A stretch of DNA of 64,000 bases from Streptomyces sp. YPW6 (lineage in GTDB: Bacteria; Actinomycetota; Actinomycetes; Streptomycetales; Streptomycetaceae). Under the pieces are notes generated by a model, which was given only the letters and a program-made list of their open reading frames with translations, did no database searches and was not told where the DNA came from. The stretch is from assembly GCF_018866325.1 (NCBI RefSeq), contig NZ_CP076457.1, positions 1 through 64,000 of the forward strand. Direction: 5' to 3'. Both the position numbers and the translations under genes were made by a program. Below are positions 43,753 to 52,485 of the stretch, in pieces; position 1 is the stretch's first letter, and each line of letters starts with the position of its first letter.

Positions 43753-45972
43753 ATGTCCGAGTTGTTCGATGCCATTGACGCGCTCGTCGCGTCCCGGTCG
43801 CCGCTGCCCCCGCCCGCCGAGCGCAAGCGCCTGCGGCAGGCCCACGGGCTCACCCTCGAAGAGGTGGCCACCACCCTGGACGTGCGGCGGGCCACCGTCG
43901 GCGCGTGGGAGTCAGGCAAGACCGAACCCCGCCCGCCCCAGCGAGAGCCCTACGCCCATCTGCTGAAGCAGCTCGCCCGCCTCTACCTCTCCCCCACGGC
44001 CACCGAGGGCGGCACCCCGGCTGCCACGGCGCCCCCCGTACCCTCCGCCGTCGTCGAGGTAGCACCTTCCGCACCTGTGGCGGCGGTGGCCGCCCCCGTA
44101 CCCGCATCTCCCGTACCGGCTCCCGCGGCCACACCGCCATCGCCGCGTACCGCCCCGCGCCCGGCACGCGGCTCACGCCGCCCCGGCGCACCCCGGGCCA
44201 CCGCTGCCGGCTCCCCCGCACCCGCAGGATCCGGCGCGTACGCGCACGGTCCGCTGCTCGTCCTGGACGCCGACGACGAGCGGCAGGTGACCGGCTACGG
44301 CACCGGCGGCCTGCTCCTGGACGTGCCCGCACGTTCCCTTCCCGCCCTGGTGGAATGGGCGCTGGCCGAGGCGCGGGTGGGGGCAACGAAGCTGCACGCG
44401 TCGGGTAAGGACGCCGACCCGCTGCTGGTCCTGACCGCAGCGGCGTGCGGGCGCTACGGCCTGCCCGCCGCCCTGTCGGACGCGGAGCGGTCGGCCGGGC
44501 GGCTCCCGGAGGGCCACAAGGTCATCAAGCTGCTGGAGCGGGCGGGGTGGAAGCTGACCCGGCGCGGGCTGGGCCCGTGGGCGCGGATCTACCGTCCCGT
44601 CACCGGTGGGCGGCGCCAGTGTGTCCAGCTATGCATCCCCTCCTGGAACGCTCTGGACGACCGCGCCTGGGGCCACGCCGCCACGCTGGAGCCGGCGGAG
44701 CTGGCCCGGGTGCTGGGGGTGTACGCGCAGCGGGTGATGACACCGGTCGGGTCAACAGCGGTGAGCGGGCTGGAGCTGATGACCGCGCTCAACCCGCCCA
44801 CCCGCGCCAGCGAGCCGGACCCGGACGGCAAACGGCACTCCGAGCACCGGCCCGGCTCCTTGGGCAATGAGCCGGTCGGTCCCGCGCCGTGTGAGGCAAT
44901 CGACGGGCACCCCGTCCTCGCCGACCTGCCCCGCTTCCACATCCGCGGGCCTCAGGAGCGGTTGTTCGAGGAGGCCTACGACTGGGCGCGGGATCTCACC
45001 GACGCGGAGTGCATGCAGCCCCATCTGGTGGGCATCGATGTGAACCTGGCGTTCGGCGCGGCCGCCAACGGCGCGGTCGTCGGCCTCGACGCACCCCCGG
45101 AGCACGTCACCCGCCCGGTCTTCGACCCGGCGGTGCCCGGCTCGTGGCTGGTGGACCTCTCCCACGTCGACCTGGACCGGGTGAAGGTCGCCAAGCAGTG
45201 GCGCGACCTTGAGGGCGGTCTGCTGCCCAGCCCGTTCACCCCGACCGGTGAACGGCCTGAGGGGCCGGCCTGGTACGCGACGCCGACCGTGGCGTACGCC
45301 GTCGAGCTCGGCTACGACGTCACCCCCGTCGAGGCGTGGTTGCGGCCCAGGAGCGGGCGGTTCCTGGACGGCTGGTACAAGCGGCTGCGCGACGCCTACG
45401 TCGCCACCATGGCCGACCTAGGCGTGGCGGAGAAACTGCCCCCCGGTGAGTTCCTGAAGGCGATGGACGGATACAAGCGGCGGGATCCTGAGCTGGGGAT
45501 CGTGGTGGACGCGGTGAAGATGACCGTCAAGGGCGGCATCGGCAAGCTGCAGGAGAAGGCCCGCGGCGGCGGGTGGGTTCCGGGGCAGGCGTGGCCCGCG
45601 CTCGCCCGGCCGACGTGGCGCCCCGACATCCGGGCCGCCGTCATCTCCCGGGCCCGGATCAACATGCACCGCAAGATGATCGCCCTCGCCGCGGCCACCG
45701 GCCGCTACCCGGTCGCGGTCCTGTCCGACTGCGCCGTCTACACCGCCGACGGCCCCAGCCCCCTGGACGTCCTGCCCTACGACCAGGACGGCAAGACCGT
45801 GCCCGGCTCGTTCCGTCTCGGGGTCTCCCCCGGCATGGTCAAGCACGAGGGCACCCAGGACGTGCTGTGGGGTGTCGGGGTGCTGGAGCAGCTCGGCGGG
45901 GACGGCAAGGGCGCCAATCTCGCCCGGTACATCAAGACCGGTGAGGTCACCGCCCGGGACACCGGGGAATAG
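43753..45972 (+). CDS. tap: Telomere-associated protein Tap
   Basis: This protein has 739 residues, as expected for Tap. ATG 43753 follows GGAGG with six-base spacing. An N-terminal helix-turn-helix (LTLEEVATTLDVRRATVGAW, about 33-52) is followed by an A/P-rich linker (85-160) and then the large conserved body beginning HGPLLVLDADDERQV. Tap binds the 3' overhang at the telomeres of linear Streptomyces replicons and recruits the terminal protein. The companion tpg gene follows 15 bases after the stop. Their presence shows the window comes from, or was derived from, a linear replicon. Confidence 0.92.
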   Translation: MSELFDAIDALVASRSPLPPPAERKRLRQAHGLTLEEVATTLDVRRATVGAWESGKTEPRPPQREPYAHLLKQLARLYLSPTATEGGTPAATAPPVPSAVVEVAPSAPVAAVAAPVPASPVPAPAATPPSPRTAPRPARGSRRPGAPRATAAGSPAPAGSGAYAHGPLLVLDADDERQVTGYGTGGLLLDVPARSLPALVEWALAEARVGATKLHASGKDADPLLVLTAAACGRYGLPAALSDAERSAGRLPEGHKVIKLLERAGWKLTRRGLGPWARIYRPVTGGRRQCVQLCIPSWNALDDRAWGHAATLEPAELARVLGVYAQRVMTPVGSTAVSGLELMTALNPPTRASEPDPDGKRHSEHRPGSLGNEPVGPAPCEAIDGHPVLADLPRFHIRGPQERLFEEAYDWARDLTDAECMQPHLVGIDVNLAFGAAANGAVVGLDAPPEHVTRPVFDPAVPGSWLVDLSHVDLDRVKVAKQWRDLEGGLLPSPFTPTGERPEGPAWYATPTVAYAVELGYDVTPVEAWLRPRSGRFLDGWYKRLRDAYVATMADLGVAEKLPPGEFLKAMDGYKRRDPELGIVVDAVKMTVKGGIGKLQEKARGGGWVPGQAWPALARPTWRPDIRAAVISRARINMHRKMIALAAATGRYPVAVLSDCAVYTADGPSPLDVLPYDQDGKTVPGSFRLGVSPGMVKHEGTQDVLWGVGVLEQLGGDGKGANLARYIKTGEVTARDTGE

Positions 45973-45987
45973 GGAGCGTGGCGGTAG

Positions 45988-46545
45988 ATGGTCGCTGTTG
46001 AGGAAGAGCTCGGCCGGGCCGTGCAGCAGGCGTTCACGCGCCCGGTGCCCAAGTCCGCCGGGGCCCAGATGCGTTACCTGGTGCGCCGGCACCGGGGCAG
46101 CACCCAGCAGGTCGCCGAGCTGCTCGGGATCAGCCGGCGCACGGTGGAGCGGTATATGAAGGGCCAGATCAAGCACCCCCGCCCGCAGCTGGCCACCCGG
46201 CTGGAAGGGGAGGTCCGCACGCGGTGGCAGCCGCAGGTCAGAGCCCGGGCCCGGCAGAAGGCAGCCAGCACCGACGGCATCATGATCGACGTACAGGCCC
46301 GCTTCGGCTACACCGCCGCCGCCGGATCCACCGACCAGTCCCGCACCCGCCACCTCACCCTAGCCCTCCCACCCCACCACGCCGCCCGCCTCCTTGACGC
46401 CCAGGCCGCAGGAGTCGACGAAGACCAGCTGCTCCAGCTCACCGCCGAAGCCCTCGGCGAGACCTACTTCCGCGACAACGGACGCCGCGCGCACGGCCTG
46501 GAAGTCGAACTCACCGACGTCCTGGACCTCCAGTTCCGGCTGTAG
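45988..46545 (+). CDS. tpg: Telomere terminal protein Tpg
   Basis: This 185-residue protein has the typical Tpg length and start (VEEELGRAVQQAFTRPVPKS). A helix-turn-helix (STQQVAELLGISRRTVERYM, about 38-57) is followed by a basic segment (RTRWQPQVRARARQKAAS) and a conserved C-terminal part. Tpg becomes covalently linked to the 5' ends of the replicon through a hydroxyl amino acid and primes end patching together with Tap. It is co-transcribed with tap. No telomere palindromes are recognisable in the window, so the end itself lies elsewhere. Confidence 0.92.
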   Translation: MVAVEEELGRAVQQAFTRPVPKSAGAQMRYLVRRHRGSTQQVAELLGISRRTVERYMKGQIKHPRPQLATRLEGEVRTRWQPQVRARARQKAASTDGIMIDVQARFGYTAAAGSTDQSRTRHLTLALPPHHAARLLDAQAAGVDEDQLLQLTAEALGETYFRDNGRRAHGLEVELTDVLDLQFRL

Positions 46546-46782
46546 GCAGGGGTTATCGCGGCGCCTCCGCGGGGCAGGTTGGCGACAGCACAGCCGGGCG
46601 GCTTCCATGGCGGCCGGGCTCTGTGAACGCCCGGCCGCGCGACAGACAACGCCCCCGCTGCATCCGACTCAAGAGGACCGGCCAGAAGCATCACCTGCCG
46701 CCCCTAAACGTTTCAGGCGACGCGCTGAAGCGACCTACTGTGTGTGGGCTGCCCTCATTTCGACCAGCAAGGAGCGCCAGGC

Positions 46783-47721
46783 GTGAACGTCGAGATCCCC
46801 CCTCAGATACGCGACTCTGCTGCCCAGCTCGGAGCCGGGGTCCCGTACGCCTTGAAAGTGTTGGCGGGCCAGCTCGCTGATGACCCGGACATGGGTGAGG
46901 CCTCGGGTCTGCCCGGTATCCTCAGCGTGACAGTCGATGGCGACCATTTCGAGGACTGCCCAACGCTGGCTATCGGCTACATTCGCGAGCCTGACCGGAT
47001 CGAGATCCGGTACGTGAACCCGGTTCCCTCCACGCAGCCCGCCGTCCGGGAGCACAGCGAGGACCAGAGTGCCCAGCGACGCCGGCCTGCCGCCGAGGCC
47101 GGTGCCGTCCGAGAGATCGCCGACGCGTGGCAGCGCATCACCCGTTGGCTGGAGTTGAATGCTCCGGACTCTTATGGCGCGCTCCGTGCTGGAGCCGATC
47201 CTGCCGACATCGCCGCCTTGGATGACGGCCTCAGCACTCGGATACCCGTCGAGTTGAGTGCACTGTGGCTGCTGACGGGCGGCGATGACGGCAGCAACGG
47301 CTGGGGCTGTCTTCCGGGGAATCGGGCTCTGATGAACCTGAAGGCCGTGGCCGCCACTTACCGGCTGAAGATGGATGACCAGGCGAACCAGGACCTCCTC
47401 AACGCCGATCGTCCTGACGGTGATTCCGTCACTGTGTGGATGCCGACGTGGATTCCGGTCATCGCTCTGGGCCCGGCTGACAGCACGGCGGGCCTCTATC
47501 TGGATACCGCGACCGGCCGCCTGGGGCAGTGGTCCCGGTACAACGAAGCCTTCCACGAGGAGCTCGATACCCTGGTCACCTATCTGGAAGAGGCAGCAGA
47601 CATGCTTGAGTCCCCGGCCCTGGCCGTAGGGGACAAGCCCGGCCTCATCGATGGAGCGCTGGTGTGGCTGAGCAGTGTCGATCCCACTCAGGAAGAACGC
47701 TGGCGCCCCTGGACCGGTTGA
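46783..47721 (+). CDS. SMI1/KNR4 (SUKH) family protein with N-terminal extension
   Basis: This protein has 312 residues from GTG 46783 with AGGAG upstream. Residues about 105-300 fit SUKH: ADAWQRITRWLELNAP, ADPADIAALDDGLSTRIPVE, LSALWLLTGGDDGSNGW, then VIALGPADSTAGLYLD. SUKH proteins are often immunity proteins against nuclease and other polymorphic toxins. The N-terminal 100 residues are a separate small domain of unknown type. It converges on the secreted NucA/NucB DNase gene with a shared terminator, so it is a candidate antidote, though convergent orientation is unusual for a toxin-immunity pair. Confidence 0.7.
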   Translation: MNVEIPPQIRDSAAQLGAGVPYALKVLAGQLADDPDMGEASGLPGILSVTVDGDHFEDCPTLAIGYIREPDRIEIRYVNPVPSTQPAVREHSEDQSAQRRRPAAEAGAVREIADAWQRITRWLELNAPDSYGALRAGADPADIAALDDGLSTRIPVELSALWLLTGGDDGSNGWGCLPGNRALMNLKAVAATYRLKMDDQANQDLLNADRPDGDSVTVWMPTWIPVIALGPADSTAGLYLDTATGRLGQWSRYNEAFHEELDTLVTYLEEAADMLESPALAVGDKPGLIDGALVWLSSVDPTQEERWRPWTG

Positions 47722-47727
47722 GCGCAA

Positions 47728-47759
47728 GAGGGGGCAGCCCCTGGCGGGACCGCCCCCTC
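47728..47759. terminator. Hairpin between convergent SUKH and DNase genes
   Basis: GAGGGGGC (47728-47735) and GCCCCCTC (47752-47759) pair perfectly around a 16-base loop, between the two stops, so it could act on both strands. Confidence 0.6.
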
Positions 47760-47788
47760 AGCTGTCGCCTGTTGTCACTCAGGCTGCG

Positions 47789-49858
47789 TCAGCTGACTTT
47801 CCGCCACGTGCAGGTGGTCGCAGCGGATGCGCAGTGCTCGAATCCCGGCAGCGTCACGAAGAACCCGTCTCCGTCCAGCATCCGCCATGTCGGAACCGGG
47901 AATCCGCTGAACGCTTTCTGGTTCTGCTCGCTGGAGATCGCGGCACGCCCGCACCGCTCCGTGCCGCTCGGTCCGTTTGTCGCGGTACGGGTGTCCGCGA
48001 AGATCCCGAAGTTCGCCGAGCCGTCGCCCATTTTGTCGGTGTAGAGCTGGGCGCATTTCGTGCCTGAGGTCACCAGGTTGTAGCTCTTGGGGTAGCCGCC
48101 GGATTCGTGGGTCGAGGCCATGGCGAACTCGTCGCAGTCGACCGAACCGACCGATGCGTCCGCCGGGTGAAGGCTCCAGGCGGAGCTGGGGCCGCAGATG
48201 ACGTTGCGGCTGTTGCTCGATGTCCAGGTGGTGCCGGCGCTGTTCTTCACCGGGGTGTCCGGACCGAGGTAGTGCATCAGCGAGTCCCACCGCTTGGATC
48301 CGGCGTGGTCGGGCATCACCTGCTGCATGTACCAGTAGTACGCGCTCGCGGCAGGGTACCGGTTGGAGTCCACGGTCCAGTTCGTCTTGAAGTAGGACAG
48401 GACACAACCAGGCGCCGATCCCTTCACGATGTCGTCGCAGCGCGGAGCGAGCTCCCGTACCCCTTCGATGCCGCTGCTGCCGAAATCCGCATACGCGATG
48501 GCGGTGGCGCTGGCGTCGACCCTGGCGGTCACCGACCAGCCCAGGTCGATGGTCTCCTTGCCAGTTCCGTTCCAGGTGGTCTGTACAGTGCCCCACCGGC
48601 CCGCGTAGGGCCGGGTCGGGTCGACCTTCCAGTGTGCGGTCGGACCGGCGTCGTTGTTCTGGCCGTCCTTCCACCGGGTGGTGGACGTCACGCAGGCTTT
48701 GCAGTTGGAGCCCACGTTCCACTTCATGGTGACGCCCTCCAGAGCAGCGTCCATGGAAACCGGGACGATCACCACCTGCTGGTCGAATTCCGCGAAGTCG
48801 GAGCCGGATGACCCCTTGTTCGGATAGGCCTTGATCCGCTGCTCGAAGTCGAACACGCCGAAGCCGAGTTCAGCACCCTCGGGGTCGATGAACACCAGCG
48901 TCCCTGACCCGATGTTTTTCAGACATGCTTCGCCCCGGGTCATGTAGTCCTTGCCGCTCGGCTTGTCGCTGCACCAGTCGACCAGCTCCACAGCGGGGGC
49001 GACCGCCGACGTGACAGACTTGCCCGCCTTACGTGCCTTGTCCGCCTCAGCCTCGCGCAATGCGGCGCGTTGCTTCGCGCGGGCCTTCGACTCCGCGGTG
49101 GGGGGAGACAGCTCGATGCACAGCTTGCGGCCCTCGTCGTCCGGCTTGCCGCAGGAACGTTCCTGTGTCGCCTTCCGCTTCACGGCGCCGTTCGCGGCTA
49201 ACACGGGCAGGGCCGGGCCCGGATCGGAACGGTTGAACTCCTTGATCTCCTGCACGTTCGAGTTGATCGGCGGCGTTGTCTGCGCGGCCGGGAACTTCAC
49301 GTACGGCTCGATACGGAAGTCCGCCCACGGGGACCAGTCCGTCTCGTAGAGACTGCCGTCGTAGGCGGAGGTACGGAACTTGTACAGCAGGCCGGGCTTC
49401 AGCTTCCCGTACGGCACCGTCACCTTCGCCGTGGAGCCCGAGGCGACGTAGGAAGAAACCAGCACCCCGTGCTGACCCGCCCCGTCGAGATCGACCTGGG
49501 CCTTCGGCGTACCATCCGCGTTCGTGGTGTACACCTGGAAGGTCAGGTTCGCCGTATCACCGTCCGCATCCGTCACCGTGTTCCGCAGGACCACCTGTGG
49601 AGTGATGACCCGCCACACCGCACCTGCCTTGGAGAACTTGGGGCCGGCCGACGGGGACTTCCCCGATACCGGCCGTACGCCCCCTGCAGCAAGATCCGTG
49701 AGGTCCTGCGGCCCTGCTGCCGCCACCGTGGCAGGAGAAGCCCCAGGGCCGGGCGTAGGCGGCGCGGGGGCCGCTGTGGCCGTCCCCACCCCCGCCAGTA
49801 ATGCCAGCACGGCACCGGCGGCCACATGCCGCCACGCCGACGAACGTCTATATCTCAC
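47789..49858 (-). CDS. Secreted protein with C-terminal NucA/NucB-type DNase domain
   Basis: This protein has 689 residues from GTG 49858 with GGGAG seven bases upstream. It has a signal peptide at 1-30 (basic start, LALLAGVGTATAA), a P/A-rich spacer, a beta-sandwich module at about 86-190 (LRNTVTDADGD, YKFRTSAYDGS), a charged middle with ARAKQRAALREAEADKARK, and a C-terminal domain with the NucA/NucB signature VDCDEFAMASTHESGG (about D574-E577). NucA/NucB enzymes are extracellular DNA endonucleases. The beta module also occurs in the RHS protein at 60256, linking two secreted proteins of this window. Likely role: extracellular DNA degradation or antagonism. Confidence 0.85.
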   Translation of the reverse strand: MRYRRSSAWRHVAAGAVLALLAGVGTATAAPAPPTPGPGASPATVAAAGPQDLTDLAAGGVRPVSGKSPSAGPKFSKAGAVWRVITPQVVLRNTVTDADGDTANLTFQVYTTNADGTPKAQVDLDGAGQHGVLVSSYVASGSTAKVTVPYGKLKPGLLYKFRTSAYDGSLYETDWSPWADFRIEPYVKFPAAQTTPPINSNVQEIKEFNRSDPGPALPVLAANGAVKRKATQERSCGKPDDEGRKLCIELSPPTAESKARAKQRAALREAEADKARKAGKSVTSAVAPAVELVDWCSDKPSGKDYMTRGEACLKNIGSGTLVFIDPEGAELGFGVFDFEQRIKAYPNKGSSGSDFAEFDQQVVIVPVSMDAALEGVTMKWNVGSNCKACVTSTTRWKDGQNNDAGPTAHWKVDPTRPYAGRWGTVQTTWNGTGKETIDLGWSVTARVDASATAIAYADFGSSGIEGVRELAPRCDDIVKGSAPGCVLSYFKTNWTVDSNRYPAASAYYWYMQQVMPDHAGSKRWDSLMHYLGPDTPVKNSAGTTWTSSNSRNVICGPSSAWSLHPADASVGSVDCDEFAMASTHESGGYPKSYNLVTSGTKCAQLYTDKMGDGSANFGIFADTRTATNGPSGTERCGRAAISSEQNQKAFSGFPVPTWRMLDGDGFFVTLPGFEHCASAATTCTWRKVS

Positions 49859-50671
49859 TTCTTCACTCCCCTTTGCGGGTATGCGAGTTGAGCGCGCCCG
49901 CCCGCCACCACACCACTCCCCCGCACAAGGAAAAATGATCAGAATCATGGTTTGCCCGAAAGCCTGTGAAATCTCGCCAACATCGCAGAACACACGTTCG
50001 CCCCGACTGAGAAACGCGGAAGGAGCTCCCCCACGTCTCTCCAGGAAGCCGCATAGAGCAGATCAACGAGCCTCACGTCTACGAGTCGGACCTGCCAGGC
50101 GTTCGGTATGTCCGAGGGCTTCCGGTGAGAGCATGCCTTCTGCAGGCCGTGGTTGGCTTGAACCGGTGCCAGCATCCGCAACAGGCGGCATCGGTATCAC
50201 GCCAGCATGCAGAGAAAATCGCGCAGCAGAACAGCGCTCGGAACGCGCACACCTCTTCAGATGGGCGTGCGGCCGACTCGCTGGAGCTCAAGGCGAACCC
50301 CGAGCACGCAGTACGACGTGCGACAAGTCTCACCAGGCCCAGGCGGATGCCGTTGCAGGGAGCGGCGGGGCTCGGGCCAGGGTCGGCTGTGTTCATCGAC
50401 CGGCCCCTTGTTTCATGAGGTACGTGTGCCCTCCTCTGATCCGTCTACTGAACCGCTTGAGCACTTCGCCCCAGAGGGCCTGCGACGGTTTCGGCTCGGA
50501 AGCTAGTGTGGAGGGGATCTCCCGGCAGCGGTAAAGAATTCCTCTGCAGGAGGCCGGAGCGCCCCGGGGAGTTTCGCCGAATTTCCTCGCCCCGCCGCTG
50601 GGCGTCAGGTCACTTTTACAGCGGTCGCCGCGCGTATAGGTAAATTGCCGCCTCCTAGATGGTTGGAGTGA
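49859..50671. other. Intergenic stretch, no gene seen
   Basis: About 810 bases upstream of the DNase gene and before the SUKH fragment. No convincing frame. It is slightly less GC-rich than its surroundings. Confidence 0.4.
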
Positions 50672-50914
50672 AAGGTCTACGCGTTCCCCGAGGGATCGAA
50701 CGGCTACATCCCGCTTCACCGCGACGTCGAGTCCCTGGTGTACGCACTCGTCGAGTTCCGGAAGCTCAAGATCGACCATGACAACGACGCGGACCCGGAA
50801 GAGCTCTCCGCACGCTTCAAGGAAACCGTCGGCGCCTTCGACCCCACTCCCTTCGCCGACGAGGACTCGCAGTGGAACCTCTCGCTGGAGGAGCTGGAAC
50901 ACGGCATCTGGTAG
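50672..50914 (+). pseudogene. C-terminal fragment of a SUKH-type immunity gene
   Basis: Read from 50675, the frame gives VYAFPEGSNGYIPLHRDVES, then VEFRKLKIDHDND and a final acidic helix ending EELEHGIW before TAG. This looks like the end of a SUKH-4-like protein. A TGA lies immediately upstream of the similar region, and no start codon precedes it at a sensible place, so the gene has lost its 5' part; only an internal GTG remains. It is followed by a small hairpin. Confidence 0.55.
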
Positions 50915-50920
50915 CCCCGC

Positions 50921-50935
50921 AGCCCCGAAGGGGCT
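50921..50935. terminator. Small hairpin between convergent genes
   Basis: AGCCCC-GAA-GGGGCT at 50921-50935, just after the SUKH fragment stop and touching the stop of the helicase gene on the other strand. Confidence 0.45.
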
Positions 50936-52403
50936 ATGCCGGGGATGCTCCGTCGGGGTGGTCGTGGATCCATGACAGGCCTCCCAGGTCGAGCCTGCGG
51001 CGGGCGCGTGTGACAGCGACGTAGGCGAGGCGAGCTTCGGCTTCGTCGATGGGGCCGGGGACAGGTCGCCCGTGGTCGTCCTTCTTGTCTGTGTCGCGGG
51101 GTGGGGTGAAGTCGTCGGCAATTTTGACGCTTGCCCATTCCCGCCCTTTGGACTTGTGGGCAGTCGAGACGGTGACGTGGGCGGTGCTCTCGGGGTTGAG
51201 GCGGTGAACCGCGTTGAGGATGGCGTCGGTTCCGTGGGTGTCGACGAGGTCGACGAGCGGCTGGAGATCTCGCCCTGCGGGGTCGTTCGCGGCGTAGTCC
51301 TGCAGGTCACCCCAGGCAGGGAAGAGCAGCAGCTCCGGGTGGAAGGTGCGTCGGCCAGCCTTGAGGTCGTCGGCGGCGCGGGCAAGTGCTCGTAGGGAGT
51401 CGCCTCCTCCGGTAAGGGCGACGCGGTGGTCTGTGTCGAGGAGTTGCATGACTTCGCGCATGGCGCCGACGTTGGTGCGGCACAGGATGGCGTCAGGCTG
51501 GTCCACCTGGCCGAGTGTGGTGGGGATCTTCTCGGTACCGGCGAGGCGCAGGGGTGCAGTGGCGATGGAGAGCCAGCGGTTGGCTTCGGTGGCGAGGTCG
51601 GGGCCGAAGCGGAAGGACTGGGACAGAGTCAGGGCCGTGCCGCGGAAGGCGGTCATGATGTCGCGGGCGCCGCGCCACTGGTAGATGGCCTGGGCGGAGT
51701 CTCCGACCATGACGAGCTGGGCATGGTCGCGCTGGGCGTTGAAGACCTGTTCGACGACGGGGTTGGTGTCCTGAGCTTCGTCGAGGAGGAGGAAGTCCGC
51801 AGGGATTCTCGGTTCGGTCAGTGCCCAGATCTTGAGGTAGTGGTCATGGTCGAAGCGGACGGCACCGGTGTCGGGGTTTTGCAGGTCATCCCAGGCTTTG
51901 TGGGCGAACGGCAGGACCAGTGCGGTGAGTTCGCGGTGGTGGCTGGCGTCTTCAAGGTTGCGCAGTCGGGGGACGTGGTGGTCAGTGAGGACGGGGTCCG
52001 CGGAGTGGCAGAAGCGGGTGATGGTGCGCAGCGTCGCATAGGAGAGGGCGCGGGGTGAGAGGTCTCGGTCGCCGATGCGGTGGGTTTTGGTGATGCCGAG
52101 GTGGTGGCCGGATTTCCAGCTGGGCTGGCGGGGGCTGTTGAGGCGGGCGCGGTAGCGGTGGCCGATGGCTGCGTAGGCGAGGGCGTGTGCCGTTTTGCAG
52201 GTGACGGTGGAGGGGAAACGGCTGGCGGCGTCTTGGGCGATGGCTTTGTTGTAGGCGATGTAGCGGCCGCGGCGTCTGGTGCCGTGGGCAAGGAGCGCGA
52301 GGGTGCTGGTCTTGCCGGTGCCTGCCCCTGCTTGGAGGGCGAGGTGGTCGCCGGCGTGGAAGCGGTCGGCGGCAGCGGTCTGTTCGTCGGTCGGGGTGGG
52401 CAC
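50934..52403 (-). CDS. UvrD-like SF1 helicase
   Basis: This protein has 489 residues from GTG 52403 with GGAG seven bases upstream. It has Walker A AGAGTGKT (about 25-32), Walker B LLLDEAQDTNP (about 208-212), GDSAQAIYQWRGA, SQSFRFG, and VTVSTAHKSKGREW with AYVAVTRARRRL, all in the order of UvrD/Rep helicases. It is shorter than chromosomal UvrD (the 1B and 2B insertions are reduced), as in plasmid- or phage-type helicases. It probably unwinds DNA in repair, replication or defence. The stop touches the hairpin at 50921. Confidence 0.85.
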   Translation of the reverse strand: MPTPTDEQTAAADRFHAGDHLALQAGAGTGKTSTLALLAHGTRRRGRYIAYNKAIAQDAASRFPSTVTCKTAHALAYAAIGHRYRARLNSPRQPSWKSGHHLGITKTHRIGDRDLSPRALSYATLRTITRFCHSADPVLTDHHVPRLRNLEDASHHRELTALVLPFAHKAWDDLQNPDTGAVRFDHDHYLKIWALTEPRIPADFLLLDEAQDTNPVVEQVFNAQRDHAQLVMVGDSAQAIYQWRGARDIMTAFRGTALTLSQSFRFGPDLATEANRWLSIATAPLRLAGTEKIPTTLGQVDQPDAILCRTNVGAMREVMQLLDTDHRVALTGGGDSLRALARAADDLKAGRRTFHPELLLFPAWGDLQDYAANDPAGRDLQPLVDLVDTHGTDAILNAVHRLNPESTAHVTVSTAHKSKGREWASVKIADDFTPPRDTDKKDDHGRPVPGPIDEAEARLAYVAVTRARRRLDLGGLSWIHDHPDGASPA

Positions 52404-52485
52404 CGGGGGTCTCCGTGGGTTGGGGCAGGTGCGCCGGGGGCTGGTGGGGCGGCGGGCGTTGCCGGGACGTGTGACGGGCCGGGCG

